Source of the DNA: Paenibacillus glycanilyticus
GTDB taxonomy: Bacteria; Bacillota; Bacilli; Paenibacillales; Paenibacillaceae
NCBI RefSeq assembly: GCF_023715145.1
Contig: NZ_JAMBNP010000015.1
Span: 51,975 to 115,974 of the forward strand
Direction of reading: 5' to 3'
Length of the DNA: 64,000 bases
The translations under genes were made by a program, and so were the position numbers. A model generated the notes under the pieces. It saw only the letters and a program-made list of their open reading frames with translations, made no database searches and was not told the origin of the DNA. Positions 27,320-34,932 of this stretch are shown piece by piece; within the stretch, counting starts at the first letter, position 1, and every line of letters starts with the position of its first letter.

Positions 27320-27355
27320 GGGAAAGAGGCGTTTGGTCGCTTCTTTCCCTTTTTT
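27320..27355 (+). terminator. Rho-independent terminator of the dehydrogenase-ABC operon
   Basis: Stem GGGAAAGAGGCG against CGCTTCTTTCCC (one G-T pair) followed by T6. Confidence 0.85.
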
Positions 27356-27389
27356 GCTTAGGCCAAAAAGCCTGAAACGACGGTGTTTC

Positions 27390-27418
27390 TTGACTATTGA
27401 TGAATAGGGCTATACAAT
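27390..27418 (+). promoter_or_regulatory. Promoter of the LacI-family regulator
   Basis: TTGACT (27390-27395), a 17-bp spacer and TACAAT (27413-27418) form a strong SigA-type promoter. Confidence 0.7.
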
Positions 27419-27422
27419 AGAA

Positions 27423-27433
27423 TTTGCCGCAAC
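27423..27433. promoter_or_regulatory. Putative autoregulatory operator TTTGCCGCAAC
   Basis: This site lies directly after the -10 and covers the start of transcription. It shares the TTG-ssG-CAA core with the sites at the structural genes. Confidence 0.5.
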
Positions 27434-27442
27434 TTTTGACTA

Positions 27443-27453
27443 GTTGCCGCAAT
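27443..27453. promoter_or_regulatory. Second autoregulatory operator GTTGCCGCAAT
   Basis: The core TTGCCGCAA is repeated exactly 20 bp after the first, so both would be read from the same face of the helix. Confidence 0.5.
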
Positions 27454-27494
27454 TATAGAGAGCATATATTCGATATAGGGATAGAGAGGAACGT

Positions 27495-28538
27495 ATGATG
27501 GCCAAGTTAAAGGACATTGCAGAGCAGGTTGGGGTATCCATCTCGACGGTATCGCGGGTCATGAAGAATGATTCTACGCGTTCCGTCAGCGAAGAGACCC
27601 GCAAGAAAATTTGGGAAGCTGCGGAGAAGCTTGGCTATAAAGCGAACCGTGTGGAGAAAAAAACCGACAGCAAGCTGATGGTTCATATCGGCTGCGTTGT
27701 TGCTATTCCTCAGAACAAATATAATAATCCTTATTTCTCCGTTATTTTGGAGGGCATTGAGAAAGCGTTAACGGAGTCCGGCCTCCGGCTGGAGTTTGTA
27801 TACAGCATTGAGAACCAGGCAGACATTCAGCAGCTCCAATCGCTCGTGAAGGAGCATCGGATCGACGGCATGATTATCGTCGAGCGGATTGATGCCGATG
27901 CCTACCAATGGATCAAGCAGAATGTGAAGGCGGTAATCGGCGTCGATTTGGCGGACAGAAGCATCCCGGTCGTTTGTTACGACCGCGAAGCCGCGGCGAA
28001 GGAAGCTGTGCAGCATCTTATCAAGCAAGGCCATAAGCAGATCGGCTATATCGGAGGTCCGGAGCTGAGCGATCCTTTCCGGCAGGAGAAGCGATTCCTT
28101 GGTTATCAGAGTGCCATGCATGAAGCCGGTCTTGAGCTGAATGACAACTGGATTATTGACGTGAAATGGGATGTATCCCTCAGCTATGAGCTGACCAAGC
28201 AGGCATTTGAGAAAAAAGGCTATTCGCCAACCGCCATATTCGCGGCCAGCGATATGATGGCGATTGCCGCGATGCGTGCCGCCACGGAGCGCGGACTTCG
28301 CATTCCGGAGGATATTGCGGTTGTTGGCATTGATAATATTGAAATCTCCGAGTTTACTTCGCCGCCGCTGACGACCATTCATGTCCCGAAGATCGAGATG
28401 GGGATGTATGCCGTTAAGCTGCTGCTTGACTATCTGAACCATCAATATTCGCTGCCGGTGCGCATGACGATTCCGTACCGGATGGTCTACCGCCGTTCTT
28501 CCGAGTCGCAGCGTCCGGCCATTATCGGCGCGCAATAA
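27495..28538 (+). CDS. LacI-family transcriptional regulator
   Basis: This 347-aa protein has the usual LacI layout. It has an N-terminal helix-turn-helix and hinge (KLKDIAEQVGVSISTVSRVM). A periplasmic-binding-like sensor domain follows (about 60-335; GYIGGPELSDPFR, DIAVVGIDNIEISEF). It starts with two consecutive ATG codons (27495, 27498) after GAGAGGAACG. The operator-like repeats at its own promoter and at the neighbouring operons make it the likely repressor of this block, released by an unknown sugar. Confidence 0.92.
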   Translation: MMAKLKDIAEQVGVSISTVSRVMKNDSTRSVSEETRKKIWEAAEKLGYKANRVEKKTDSKLMVHIGCVVAIPQNKYNNPYFSVILEGIEKALTESGLRLEFVYSIENQADIQQLQSLVKEHRIDGMIIVERIDADAYQWIKQNVKAVIGVDLADRSIPVVCYDREAAAKEAVQHLIKQGHKQIGYIGGPELSDPFRQEKRFLGYQSAMHEAGLELNDNWIIDVKWDVSLSYELTKQAFEKKGYSPTAIFAASDMMAIAAMRAATERGLRIPEDIAVVGIDNIEISEFTSPPLTTIHVPKIEMGMYAVKLLLDYLNHQYSLPVRMTIPYRMVYRRSSESQRPAIIGAQ

Positions 28539-28588
28539 GAGGTTGTCCCGAAGTCATTTTAAGTGATGACTCTGGGGCGCCTTTTTTT
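28539..28588 (+). terminator. Rho-independent terminator after the LacI-family gene
   Basis: A long imperfect stem (AGG...GTCAT against ATGAC...CCT) followed by T7. Confidence 0.7.
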
Positions 28589-28603
28589 GATCAACGGATT
28601 CAT

Positions 28604-28786
28604 ATTGCACCAAATGCAGGATATTTGCCTAGAATGGCGGTTGCTTGAGAGAAATACTGTACGAAATACAGTATTTCTCTCGTAATAAGCGCGGAATCGC
28701 CATTTTTGCCGAAGTATTATGCATTTCGTGCAGGATATTGCAGGCTATTAGGCTTAAACGTTCCGTTATGCTGTATTTTGTGCAAT
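28604..28786. repeat. Large imperfect extragenic palindrome (183 bp)
   Basis: The ends are near-inverted copies (ATTGCACCAAATGCAGGATA on the left, ATTGCACAAAATACAGCATA read inward from the right). Inside are AATGGCG/CGCCATT arms and, at the centre, a perfect 15-bp hairpin (28647-28661 with 28667-28681, loop CGAAA). A third related unit (TGCATTTCGTGCAGGATATT) sits at about 28720-28740. The element fills the convergent gap between the LacI and AraC genes and has no open frame. It resembles a MITE or extragenic palindromic repeat. Confidence 0.55.
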
Positions 28787-28853
28787 GAAGATGGACGGGG
28801 GCCAATTCAAAGGTAAACAAAACAAACTTGATAGACTGCAAATAGAGTCTTGT

Positions 28854-29753
28854 TCACGCCTGAGCCCGGGCTTTGGCGGTGCGGGCGTAATCCGACGGAG
28901 GCATGCCGGTCGCTTTCTTGAAATCGCGCGAGAAGTAATGAATGCTGCTGTAGCCGAGCATAGCGGCTATCTCGGTAAAGTTATACTGCTGCTCGCGGAT
29001 CAGCGTCTTGGCTTCTTCAATCTTCAGCTGCTTGAAATAATCCATCGGCCCAACGCCGGCTTGCGCATGGAAAACCTCCTTCAATCGGCTTTTGCCGAGA
29101 TGAAGCTCCTGGCAAAGCCGGTCCAGAGTAAGCTGCTCGGCTAAGTGTCCCCGCATGAAGGCAATGATTCTGTCGGCGGTCTGCTGCTCTGCCTTCTCGG
29201 TCTGGAAGGAAGCCGGCTTGCGGACGGACTGCAGCTCGGCATCGCCTTGCTGGCGGATGAGCTGAATGAGCAGGGTCTCCAGGTAATTCCGCATTGCCTG
29301 CTCGCTGGCGAAGGGGGCGTCTTCCCGGCTGATGAGCTCATGAATATGGGAATCATCGTAAGGCGGCGCGAAGGAATGAAAGCCCTCCTGCAGGAGCAGC
29401 GACAGCAGATTGCGTTCTTTGGTGCCCAGCTGCATGACGCGGTTCTCGAATCTCTCCATGCAAGGGGATGCGCACTCGAAGGACAACACGAATAAGTTAG
29501 GCGGCTTATGCTGATGGCCAACGTTCACCGTATGGAACTCCCCGGGCTTATGGAAAATGATCATGCCCTGCTCGAGCTGATGCGTCTGCTCGTCGGCCCT
29601 GACCTCCACGGATCCCTTGTCCACATACAGCAGCTCCCAGAAGTCATGCTGCTCCCCTTCAAACACATAACCCTTCGCGAATTCAAAATAATGGAATGAA
29701 ATCAGCTTGCGTACCGCAAGCATTTCCTGAAGCGTATGACGGGCGAATTCCAC
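28854..29753 (-). CDS. AraC-family transcriptional regulator with cupin sensor
   Basis: I place the start at the GTG (29753) that follows AAAAAGGAG by 9 nt; an upstream in-frame GTG at 29786 has no ribosome site. The 299-aa protein has an N-terminal cupin-type sugar-binding region (FHYFEF, HDFWELLYVDKG, KPGEFHTV). Its C-terminal double helix-turn-helix domain contains AAMLGYSSIHYFSRDFKKATG. It is divergent from the epimerase-dehydrogenase operon and probably activates it in response to a sugar; tandem direct repeats in the shared promoter region fit this. Confidence 0.9.
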   Translation of the reverse strand: MEFARHTLQEMLAVRKLISFHYFEFAKGYVFEGEQHDFWELLYVDKGSVEVRADEQTHQLEQGMIIFHKPGEFHTVNVGHQHKPPNLFVLSFECASPCMERFENRVMQLGTKERNLLSLLLQEGFHSFAPPYDDSHIHELISREDAPFASEQAMRNYLETLLIQLIRQQGDAELQSVRKPASFQTEKAEQQTADRIIAFMRGHLAEQLTLDRLCQELHLGKSRLKEVFHAQAGVGPMDYFKQLKIEEAKTLIREQQYNFTEIAAMLGYSSIHYFSRDFKKATGMPPSDYARTAKARAQA

Positions 29754-29788
29754 TGCTGATCTCTCCTTTTTTATCTTCGTTTGCACTT

Positions 29789-29816
29789 ATTATAAATCCT
29801 TTTCGCGCTGTGCAAA
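29789..29816 (-). promoter_or_regulatory. Probable promoter of the AraC-family gene
   Basis: On the minus strand TTTGCA (29816-29811), a 16-bp spacer and TATAAT (29794-29789). The -35 overlaps the first direct repeat, so autoregulation is likely. Confidence 0.45.
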
Positions 29817-29846
29817 AGGTCCGGCTGATTTGCTAAAGGCGGGCTG
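29811..29846 (+). promoter_or_regulatory. Tandem direct repeats, likely AraC-type operator
   Basis: TGCAAAAGGTCCGGCTG (29811-29827) and TGCTAAAGGCGGGCTG (29831-29846) begin 20 bp apart, two helical turns. The downstream repeat ends 12 bp before a TATAAT (29859-29864) that lacks a usable -35. This is the arrangement of an AraC-activated promoter. Confidence 0.5.
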
Positions 29847-29858
29847 GGGGACGGCCTA

Positions 29859-29864
29859 TATAAT
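29859..29864 (+). promoter_or_regulatory. -10 element of the epimerase-dehydrogenase operon
   Basis: A perfect TATAAT with no -35 match at 16-18 bp, consistent with activator dependence. The ATG follows 36 bp downstream. Confidence 0.5.
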
Positions 29865-29899
29865 TAGCTGTATAAAGAGCAAAGAGGAGGCTGTCCAGC

Positions 29900-30748
29900 A
29901 TGAAAAAAGGGATTAATATCTGGTCTTTTCCGTCAGGCATGAGTATAGAGGAAAGCATTGAGCTCGCGAAGGATGCCGGATTTGACGGCATCGAGCTGTC
30001 GTTAAACTTGACCGGTCCGTTAAGCGTGGAGAGCACCGCGGAGGAAGTCCGCGCGATCCGCCAGTTTGCGGACAATGCCGGCATCGAGCTGTCTAGCCTT
30101 GCCAGCGGTTTATATTGGGATTACCCGCCAACCAGCGAGAACGAGCAGGTGAGCACAAAAGCGTTCGATATCGCGAGAAAGCAGCTTGAGCACGCGGCGG
30201 CGTTGGGCGTTGATTCCGTACTGATCGTGCCGGGGGCTGTTGGCGTAGACTTTATTCCAAATGCGCCGGTTGTGCCTTACGACCGTGCATACGACAACGC
30301 GCTGGCCTTCTTCACGAAGCTGGCCAAGGAAGCGGAAGCCTTGAAGGTATCCGTAGGCATCGAGAACGTATGGAACAAGTTCCTGCTGTCGCCGCTCGAA
30401 ATGCGCGGATTCATTGATGCGGTTGGTTCCGATTATGTCGGCTCTTACTTCGATGTGGGCAATGTCGTCTATTCCGGCTACCCTGAGCATTGGATCTCGA
30501 TCTTAAACAAACGAATCAAGAAGGTGCACTTCAAGGATTACCGCAGACAAGCGGGCGGACTGCACGGCTTTGTGGACCTGCTTGCGGGCGACGTGGATTA
30601 TCCGGTTGTCATTCAAGCGCTGGAAGCGATCGGCTATAACGATTATGTAACGGCGGAGATGATCCCGCCATACACGCATCATACGAAACAAATCGTGTAC
30701 AACACATCGGCAGCCATGGATGCCATCTTGGGGAGGACGGAACGCTAA
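29900..30748 (+). CDS. Sugar phosphate isomerase/epimerase (xylose-isomerase-like TIM barrel)
   Basis: The 282-aa protein has the AP-endonuclease-2/xylose isomerase-like barrel: GFDGIELSLNL, VGIENVWN (metal-binding Glu), YFDVGNV, KVHFKDYR and TAEMIPPY. The family includes UlaE, IolE and ketose 3-epimerases and uses a divalent metal held by Glu, Asp, His and Glu. The start ATG at 29900 follows AGGAGG. Its stop overlaps the next ATG by one base, so it is coupled to a dehydrogenase and probably acts on the same sugar. Confidence 0.88.
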   Translation: MKKGINIWSFPSGMSIEESIELAKDAGFDGIELSLNLTGPLSVESTAEEVRAIRQFADNAGIELSSLASGLYWDYPPTSENEQVSTKAFDIARKQLEHAAALGVDSVLIVPGAVGVDFIPNAPVVPYDRAYDNALAFFTKLAKEAEALKVSVGIENVWNKFLLSPLEMRGFIDAVGSDYVGSYFDVGNVVYSGYPEHWISILNKRIKKVHFKDYRRQAGGLHGFVDLLAGDVDYPVVIQALEAIGYNDYVTAEMIPPYTHHTKQIVYNTSAAMDAILGRTER

Positions 30749-31770
30749 TGCTGAGAATCGGACTAATTGGACTTGGTTTTATGGGCAAAACCCATCTGGA
30801 AAACTATTTGCGCCTGGAGAGAGAAGGAGCGCCGATCCGCGTCGCGGCGATTTGCGACGTGGACGAAGCGAAGCTGAACGGCGGCGGCAGCGGCGGCAAT
30901 ATCGAGACATCCTCGGATAACGTCATTGATTACGGCCGGTTTAACAAATATACGTCCGTACAGGCGATGCTGGAGAGCGAGCAGCTGGATGCGGTAGATA
31001 TTACGCTGCCTACCTTCCTGCACCGCGATGTAACGCTTCAATGCTTAAACGGCGGCGTTCATGTGCTCTGCGAAAAGCCGATGGCGATGAACGCGGAAGA
31101 ATGCGACATTATGATTGAAGCTGCCGAGGCTAACGGCAAGCAGCTGATGATCGGGCAATGCCTGCGCTTCTGGCCGGCATACGTCTACCTGCAGGAGCTG
31201 GTCAGCAGCGGCAAATTCGGCAGCGTGACGAACGCTTACTTCTACCGCGGCGGCGGCACTCCTTCGTGGGGACCGTGGGTGCTGGTGAACGAGAAGGGCG
31301 GCGGCGCTTTGCTCGACATGCACGTGCATGATACCGACGTTGTGAACTGGCTGTTCGGCAAGCCGGAAGCCGTATCCTGCTATGGCAGAAACGTGATCCC
31401 GGGCAGCGGTTACGATATCGTCTCCACCCATTACCGGTATGACGACAACAAAATCGTCTCCGCGCATGTGGATTGGACGCTGAACGGCGATTTTGGCTTC
31501 GAAATGGGCTATAAGGTTAACTTTGAGCATGGCAACGTGCAATTCGACGGTGCCGCCGTTAAGGTAAATCCGAATGACGGCGCGGGCTTCACTGCGGAGC
31601 TGCCGGAGGATCAAGGCTACTATTATCAATTAAAATACTTCACGGAAGCGCTTGTTCAAGGCTTGCCGCTGGATACGGCCACTCCGGAAAGCACAAAGGG
31701 CAGCATCGAGATCGTGACAGCCGAGAGAGAATCGGCGGATCAGCGCGGCGCATGGATTGCCGTCCCGTAA
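30748..31770 (+). CDS. Gfo/Idh/MocA family dehydrogenase
   Basis: This 340-aa protein has an N-terminal Rossmann motif (GLIGLGFMGKTH), the CEKPMAMN motif and a C-terminal substrate domain with GGGALLDMHVHDTD. It is the second such dehydrogenase in the block and is only distantly similar to the one at 22993. It sits between an epimerase-like barrel and a CBM9-like protein in a tightly packed operon (1-bp overlap before it, no gap after it). Confidence 0.92.
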   Translation: MLRIGLIGLGFMGKTHLENYLRLEREGAPIRVAAICDVDEAKLNGGGSGGNIETSSDNVIDYGRFNKYTSVQAMLESEQLDAVDITLPTFLHRDVTLQCLNGGVHVLCEKPMAMNAEECDIMIEAAEANGKQLMIGQCLRFWPAYVYLQELVSSGKFGSVTNAYFYRGGGTPSWGPWVLVNEKGGGALLDMHVHDTDVVNWLFGKPEAVSCYGRNVIPGSGYDIVSTHYRYDDNKIVSAHVDWTLNGDFGFEMGYKVNFEHGNVQFDGAAVKVNPNDGAGFTAELPEDQGYYYQLKYFTEALVQGLPLDTATPESTKGSIEIVTAERESADQRGAWIAVP

Positions 31771-32415
31771 ATGAGCAAATATCACGAATTTCCTTATGCC
31801 ATACATGCGGCAGCCTTCACGGATAAGGAGTGGCGTCAGCTGCAGCCGGCCGAGGTAGGCTATCAGCAATGGCTGCAGGTGGAGCAGCCGCCCGAGACGG
31901 AGGTTCGCGGAGCCTACGATGAAGTAGCGCTGCACCTGCAGTTCCGGGTATACGAGGAAGCGCCGATCATGCGGCACAGGCAGCACGGCGATCCGGTCTA
32001 CCAGGACAGCTGCGTGGAATTTTTCCTCCAGCCGCTTCCGACCCGGGACGAGCGTTACCTCAACTTCGAGCTGAATGCCGCCGGGGTGCTGCTGCTGGAA
32101 ATCGGCGAACCGGGCCAAAAGCGCAAACGGATTCTTCCGGAAGCCACTAGCCAGTTCGGCATACGCACGGCTCTTGGATTATGGAATCCGGAATGCCGCA
32201 GAATGTATTGGGAGCTTAACCTGCGTGTTCCGTTTGCCTTCCTTAAGTACTGGTTCCCGGACTTTAAAGCGGAGCCGGGAACGGTCATGAAGGGCAACTT
32301 CTACAAATGCGGCGACCTGACGCCGGCCCCGCATTATTTGAGCTGGTCGCCGGTGCAATCGGATACGCCCAACTTCCACCGCAGCGACAGCTTCGGAACG
32401 TTGGTTCTGAAATAA
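31771..32415 (+). CDS. Carbohydrate-binding family 9-like cytoplasmic protein
   Basis: The 214-aa protein matches the CBM9-like fold seen in small stand-alone proteins: YDEVALHLQFRVYEE, QDSCVEFFLQP, YLNFELNAAGVLLLE and a C-terminal aromatic stretch YLSWSP. It has no signal peptide, so it should be intracellular, where its role is unclear. The ATG directly follows the dehydrogenase stop. Confidence 0.75.
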   Translation: MSKYHEFPYAIHAAAFTDKEWRQLQPAEVGYQQWLQVEQPPETEVRGAYDEVALHLQFRVYEEAPIMRHRQHGDPVYQDSCVEFFLQPLPTRDERYLNFELNAAGVLLLEIGEPGQKRKRILPEATSQFGIRTALGLWNPECRRMYWELNLRVPFAFLKYWFPDFKAEPGTVMKGNFYKCGDLTPAPHYLSWSPVQSDTPNFHRSDSFGTLVLK

Positions 32416-32426
32416 ATTAATAGAAT

Positions 32427-32463
32427 GGCCGCTTCCTTTAAGGATGCGGTCCTTCGTGTTTTT
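32427..32463 (+). terminator. Rho-independent terminator of the epimerase-dehydrogenase operon
   Basis: Stem GGCCGCTTCCTT against AGGATGCGGTCC (imperfect, TAA loop) with a GTGTTTTT tail. Confidence 0.7.
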
Positions 32464-32474
32464 AACTATATTAA

Positions 32475-32801
32475 ACTAGCGGAACGGTCGACGATACCGA
32501 CGGCGCCATGAACCTCCATCCAAGCGCCACCGATATCGTTGAGGTCGAGCAGGTCGTCAATGTTACGGCAAACCAGGCTTATAAATTAACGGGCTCGATG
32601 TGGAGCACCGGCGATCCGACCTACGGGTATGTCTACATCTACGACGGCACCCAGGTCCTTGCCCAGGACTTTACGAACGGCACGAAAAGCTTGAATCTCA
32701 CCTTCACTCCGGCGGGCAATCAGCTGCGAATTGTTCTCCATGCTTACAAGCAGCAGACGGGCGTCGTCCATTTTGACGATCTAAGCTTAAGCGTAAACTG
32801 A
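32475..32801 (+). pseudogene. C-terminal remnant of a CBM (carbohydrate-binding module) protein
   Basis: The frame stays open upstream of the only ATG (32508) as TSGTVDDTDGAMNLHP before meeting a stop, and there is no ribosome site. The about 105 residues read like the beta-sandwich of a CBM4/9-type module (VVNVTANQAYKLTGS, VHFDDLSLSV at the end). The start of the parent gene is missing, so this is most likely a deletion scar of a secreted glycan enzyme. Confidence 0.55.
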
Positions 32802-32838
32802 TTTGGTCCCTTAATTATTTAGAACGTTAATCAAATAG

Positions 32839-32867
32839 AGCTGTCGGCTAATCGCCGGCAGCTTTTC
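32839..32867 (+). terminator. Terminator after the CBM remnant
   Basis: Stem AGCTGTCGGC/GCCGGCAGCT with a TTTT tail, kept from the parent gene. Confidence 0.7.
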
Positions 32868-32902
32868 CTTGTTTCAGCAGCACTCCGCAAAGTTATACAA
32901 AG

Positions 32903-33001
32903 TTATGCACAATGTTACACACATATCAACCGAGTAGTTAATGGGATTAGATGTGCTATTCACAGCATTCATCCACATATCCACAGGCCGTATTATCCAC
33001 A
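32903..33001. other. DnaA-box cluster
   Basis: Within 99 bp there are two exact matches to the DnaA box TTATNCACA (32903-32911 and 32993-33001). Four further sites have one mismatch (32915 TTACACACA, 32956 CTATTCACA, 32969 TCATCCACA, 32977 ATATCCACA), all in the same orientation. No dnaA/dnaN genes are near. Such clusters outside oriC can bind DnaA and tune initiation in Bacillus. Confidence 0.55.
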
Positions 33002-33086
33002 CGTGATTAACATTTAAAGCCCTTAATTTATCACTACCGCCTCAAAAAGAAAGCGTGTACAATAAGGGGCATCAGTTGGAGCATCC

Positions 33087-33206
33087 GTGTTTGGACGATG
33101 GGGAGGACCGGAAACGAGGGCCAAAAAGAAGCGCGGAACCTCCTCGACCTCGGGCAGCTATATATCGTCCGATCATGAATTCGATGATTTCCTCCCTAGC
33201 CGTTGA
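33087..33206 (+). CDS. Possible 39-aa small protein
   Basis: A GTG at 33087 with TTGGAG before it opens a basic peptide beginning VFGRWGGPETRAKKKRG and ending DDFLPSR. No family is recognised; it could also be the broken start of a longer gene, since the bases that follow (to about 33285) still look coding in another frame. The rest of 33207-33389 holds nothing else I can name. Confidence 0.2.
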   Translation: MFGRWGGPETRAKKKRGTSSTSGSYISSDHEFDDFLPSR

Positions 33207-33389
33207 CCGCAGCGAAATCCAGGGGATTCTGCTCTTCGCATACGATGGGACCCGCATTTGCGGAATGGCCTTTTTCCCTGTTTAAACCAGATGCGTCAGA
33301 TGAAAATATCCTCGCGGCTGTTTTATATTTTCTAACGTATGGTAAGGTTGGTTATAGGGATATCCATCTTAAGCTGAAGGAGGTTGGAG

Positions 33390-34328
33390 ATGAGGAACAG
33401 AGGCATATGGATCGGAGGAATCGCTTGTTTGCTGCTGCTGGCCGGATGCGGGAACAATTCGGCGGATGAGGATTTAAAGCCAACGCCCGTGGTTAGTGAT
33501 CAAGCTGAATCCATGGTTCCGGCAACCGAAACGCCGGAAGAGCAGCCTGCCGAAACGGATGAGGGAACGGCAGGCGGAGAGATCAAGCTGAACCGTCTGG
33601 ATAACGTATTTGGGTTCGCGGACGAGGCGGGAGAGCGGCTGATTACCATTCCAATCGACAGCGGAGCCGAACTCGCTAATCCCGAGCAGTTCGACACGGC
33701 TATAGGAAATGGCGGGGAGTTGATTGAGATCGAGTATGTCCGCCACCAGGAAGCCAATGATCAGGATACCAATAGACAGACGATCAATAACTTTAATAAT
33801 ATGGCGGGATACCTTTACAAGGTGAAGAACGGGACTCTCCTATCGAATAAGTCCTATCTGTTAGCGAGGAAAGACGTCGTTAGTAAAGGCTTCTTGATTG
33901 CTTTAACGAATACGGGGAACGGGGAAGATTTCCGGGCGGATGCCGATACGGTCAAACGCATTGAAGCCTTGAAGAAGCGGAAGGTTGCTTCGAGCAGCAT
34001 ACTGTCCGAATCGGCGCAAGAGAAAATAGCCTTGTTTGTATTCGAGCGCGAGGGGGATGACATGCTGGCAAGCATTGCTTATATGAATGGCGATAAAGTG
34101 CTGTTCAAGGATTTTCCCGCAACGTATAACGAGACCGGCACTTGGAGAGTAGACGGCGGAGATGATCCCGGGCTTTTCGAGGTGCTGTTCCTTGCCCATT
34201 CGGACGAAGGACTGCTGCTCGGGCTAGCATGGGCTGGTGCCGAAGGGGAGAACCTGTTTGTTTTGCAAGAAGCGGATGGCGCTCTGCAGGATACGAATTT
34301 ATTAAGCAATAGATATTGGGCTCCTTAA
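33390..34328 (+). CDS. Hypothetical lipoprotein
   Basis: The ATG at 33390 follows AAGGAGG by 7 nt. The 312-aa product has a short lipoprotein signal (LLLLAGC, Cys at about residue 19) and then an acidic P/E/T-rich linker of about 40 residues. A soluble domain without a recognised family follows. It is monocistronic with a strong terminator. Confidence 0.7.
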   Translation: MRNRGIWIGGIACLLLLAGCGNNSADEDLKPTPVVSDQAESMVPATETPEEQPAETDEGTAGGEIKLNRLDNVFGFADEAGERLITIPIDSGAELANPEQFDTAIGNGGELIEIEYVRHQEANDQDTNRQTINNFNNMAGYLYKVKNGTLLSNKSYLLARKDVVSKGFLIALTNTGNGEDFRADADTVKRIEALKKRKVASSSILSESAQEKIALFVFEREGDDMLASIAYMNGDKVLFKDFPATYNETGTWRVDGGDDPGLFEVLFLAHSDEGLLLGLAWAGAEGENLFVLQEADGALQDTNLLSNRYWAP

Positions 34329-34334
34329 CATGCA

Positions 34335-34366
34335 GAGGGCAGCCGGTCACAGTGACCGGCTGCCCT
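34335..34366. terminator. Bidirectional terminator
   Basis: A perfect 15-bp inverted repeat AGGGCAGCCGGTCAC around one central base, serving the convergent lipoprotein and SRPBCC genes. Confidence 0.8.
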
Positions 34367-34374
34367 TGCTTGTA

Positions 34375-34824
34375 TTACCAGCCGAAATCCAGCGTTTGTC
34401 CCGTTTCCGTGTAAGTCTTGATGTTGCTGAGCATCATCCACCAGTGTTCTTTCGAGTTAGCAAGGGAGGGATGATTCTCCGTCCATTGATCATTTACGAG
34501 CGTCAGCTTGGTACAGGTGCCCACCGTCTCCAAGGTGAAGGTTACCCTTGATTCGAGTTCGGCGTGGTTCGCTCTATAGGAGGGTCCCGGATGCTCCCGA
34601 TAGCTGAGCACCTTGCCCGGATCCGCCTCTAGAATAGTGCCGTATACATGAACCGTGTTCTCGCCGTCCGCTCCCGGACCGACATATTCGAAGGATGCTC
34701 CGGGCTCCAAGGCCGAGTTCAGAACGGTACCGAAAAAGGTACTCCGCGTGCCTTCCGGACTGACGAGCGTCTGCCAGACCTGCTGGGGTGTTGCGTTGAT
34801 ATAGAATACGTAGCTTAGTTCCAT
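34375..34824 (-). CDS. SRPBCC/AHSA1-family protein
   Basis: The 149-aa protein starts MELSYVFYINATPQQVWQTL and has the AHSA1-type START-like fold (GTVLNSALEPGASFEY, LTLVNDQW). These proteins have a deep hydrophobic ligand cavity; most are of unknown role. The start ATG follows GAGGAGGACAAAC on the minus strand. Confidence 0.85.
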   Translation of the reverse strand: MELSYVFYINATPQQVWQTLVSPEGTRSTFFGTVLNSALEPGASFEYVGPGADGENTVHVYGTILEADPGKVLSYREHPGPSYRANHAELESRVTFTLETVGTCTKLTLVNDQWTENHPSLANSKEHWWMMLSNIKTYTETGQTLDFGW

Positions 34825-34932
34825 CTTTGTTTGTCCTCCTCAGAAACTATTAATCAGTAATACTAGCGTGGTAAACTCATTATAAATGGAGGCTTTTGCT
34901 AAGTATTGTAAAAACGCGACAGGAGTGAAAGG

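Noticed and set aside
32903..33001. The DnaA-box cluster as the chromosomal origin itself
   Set aside because: No dnaA, dnaN, gidA or rpmH genes flank it and no long AT-rich unwinding element was noticed.
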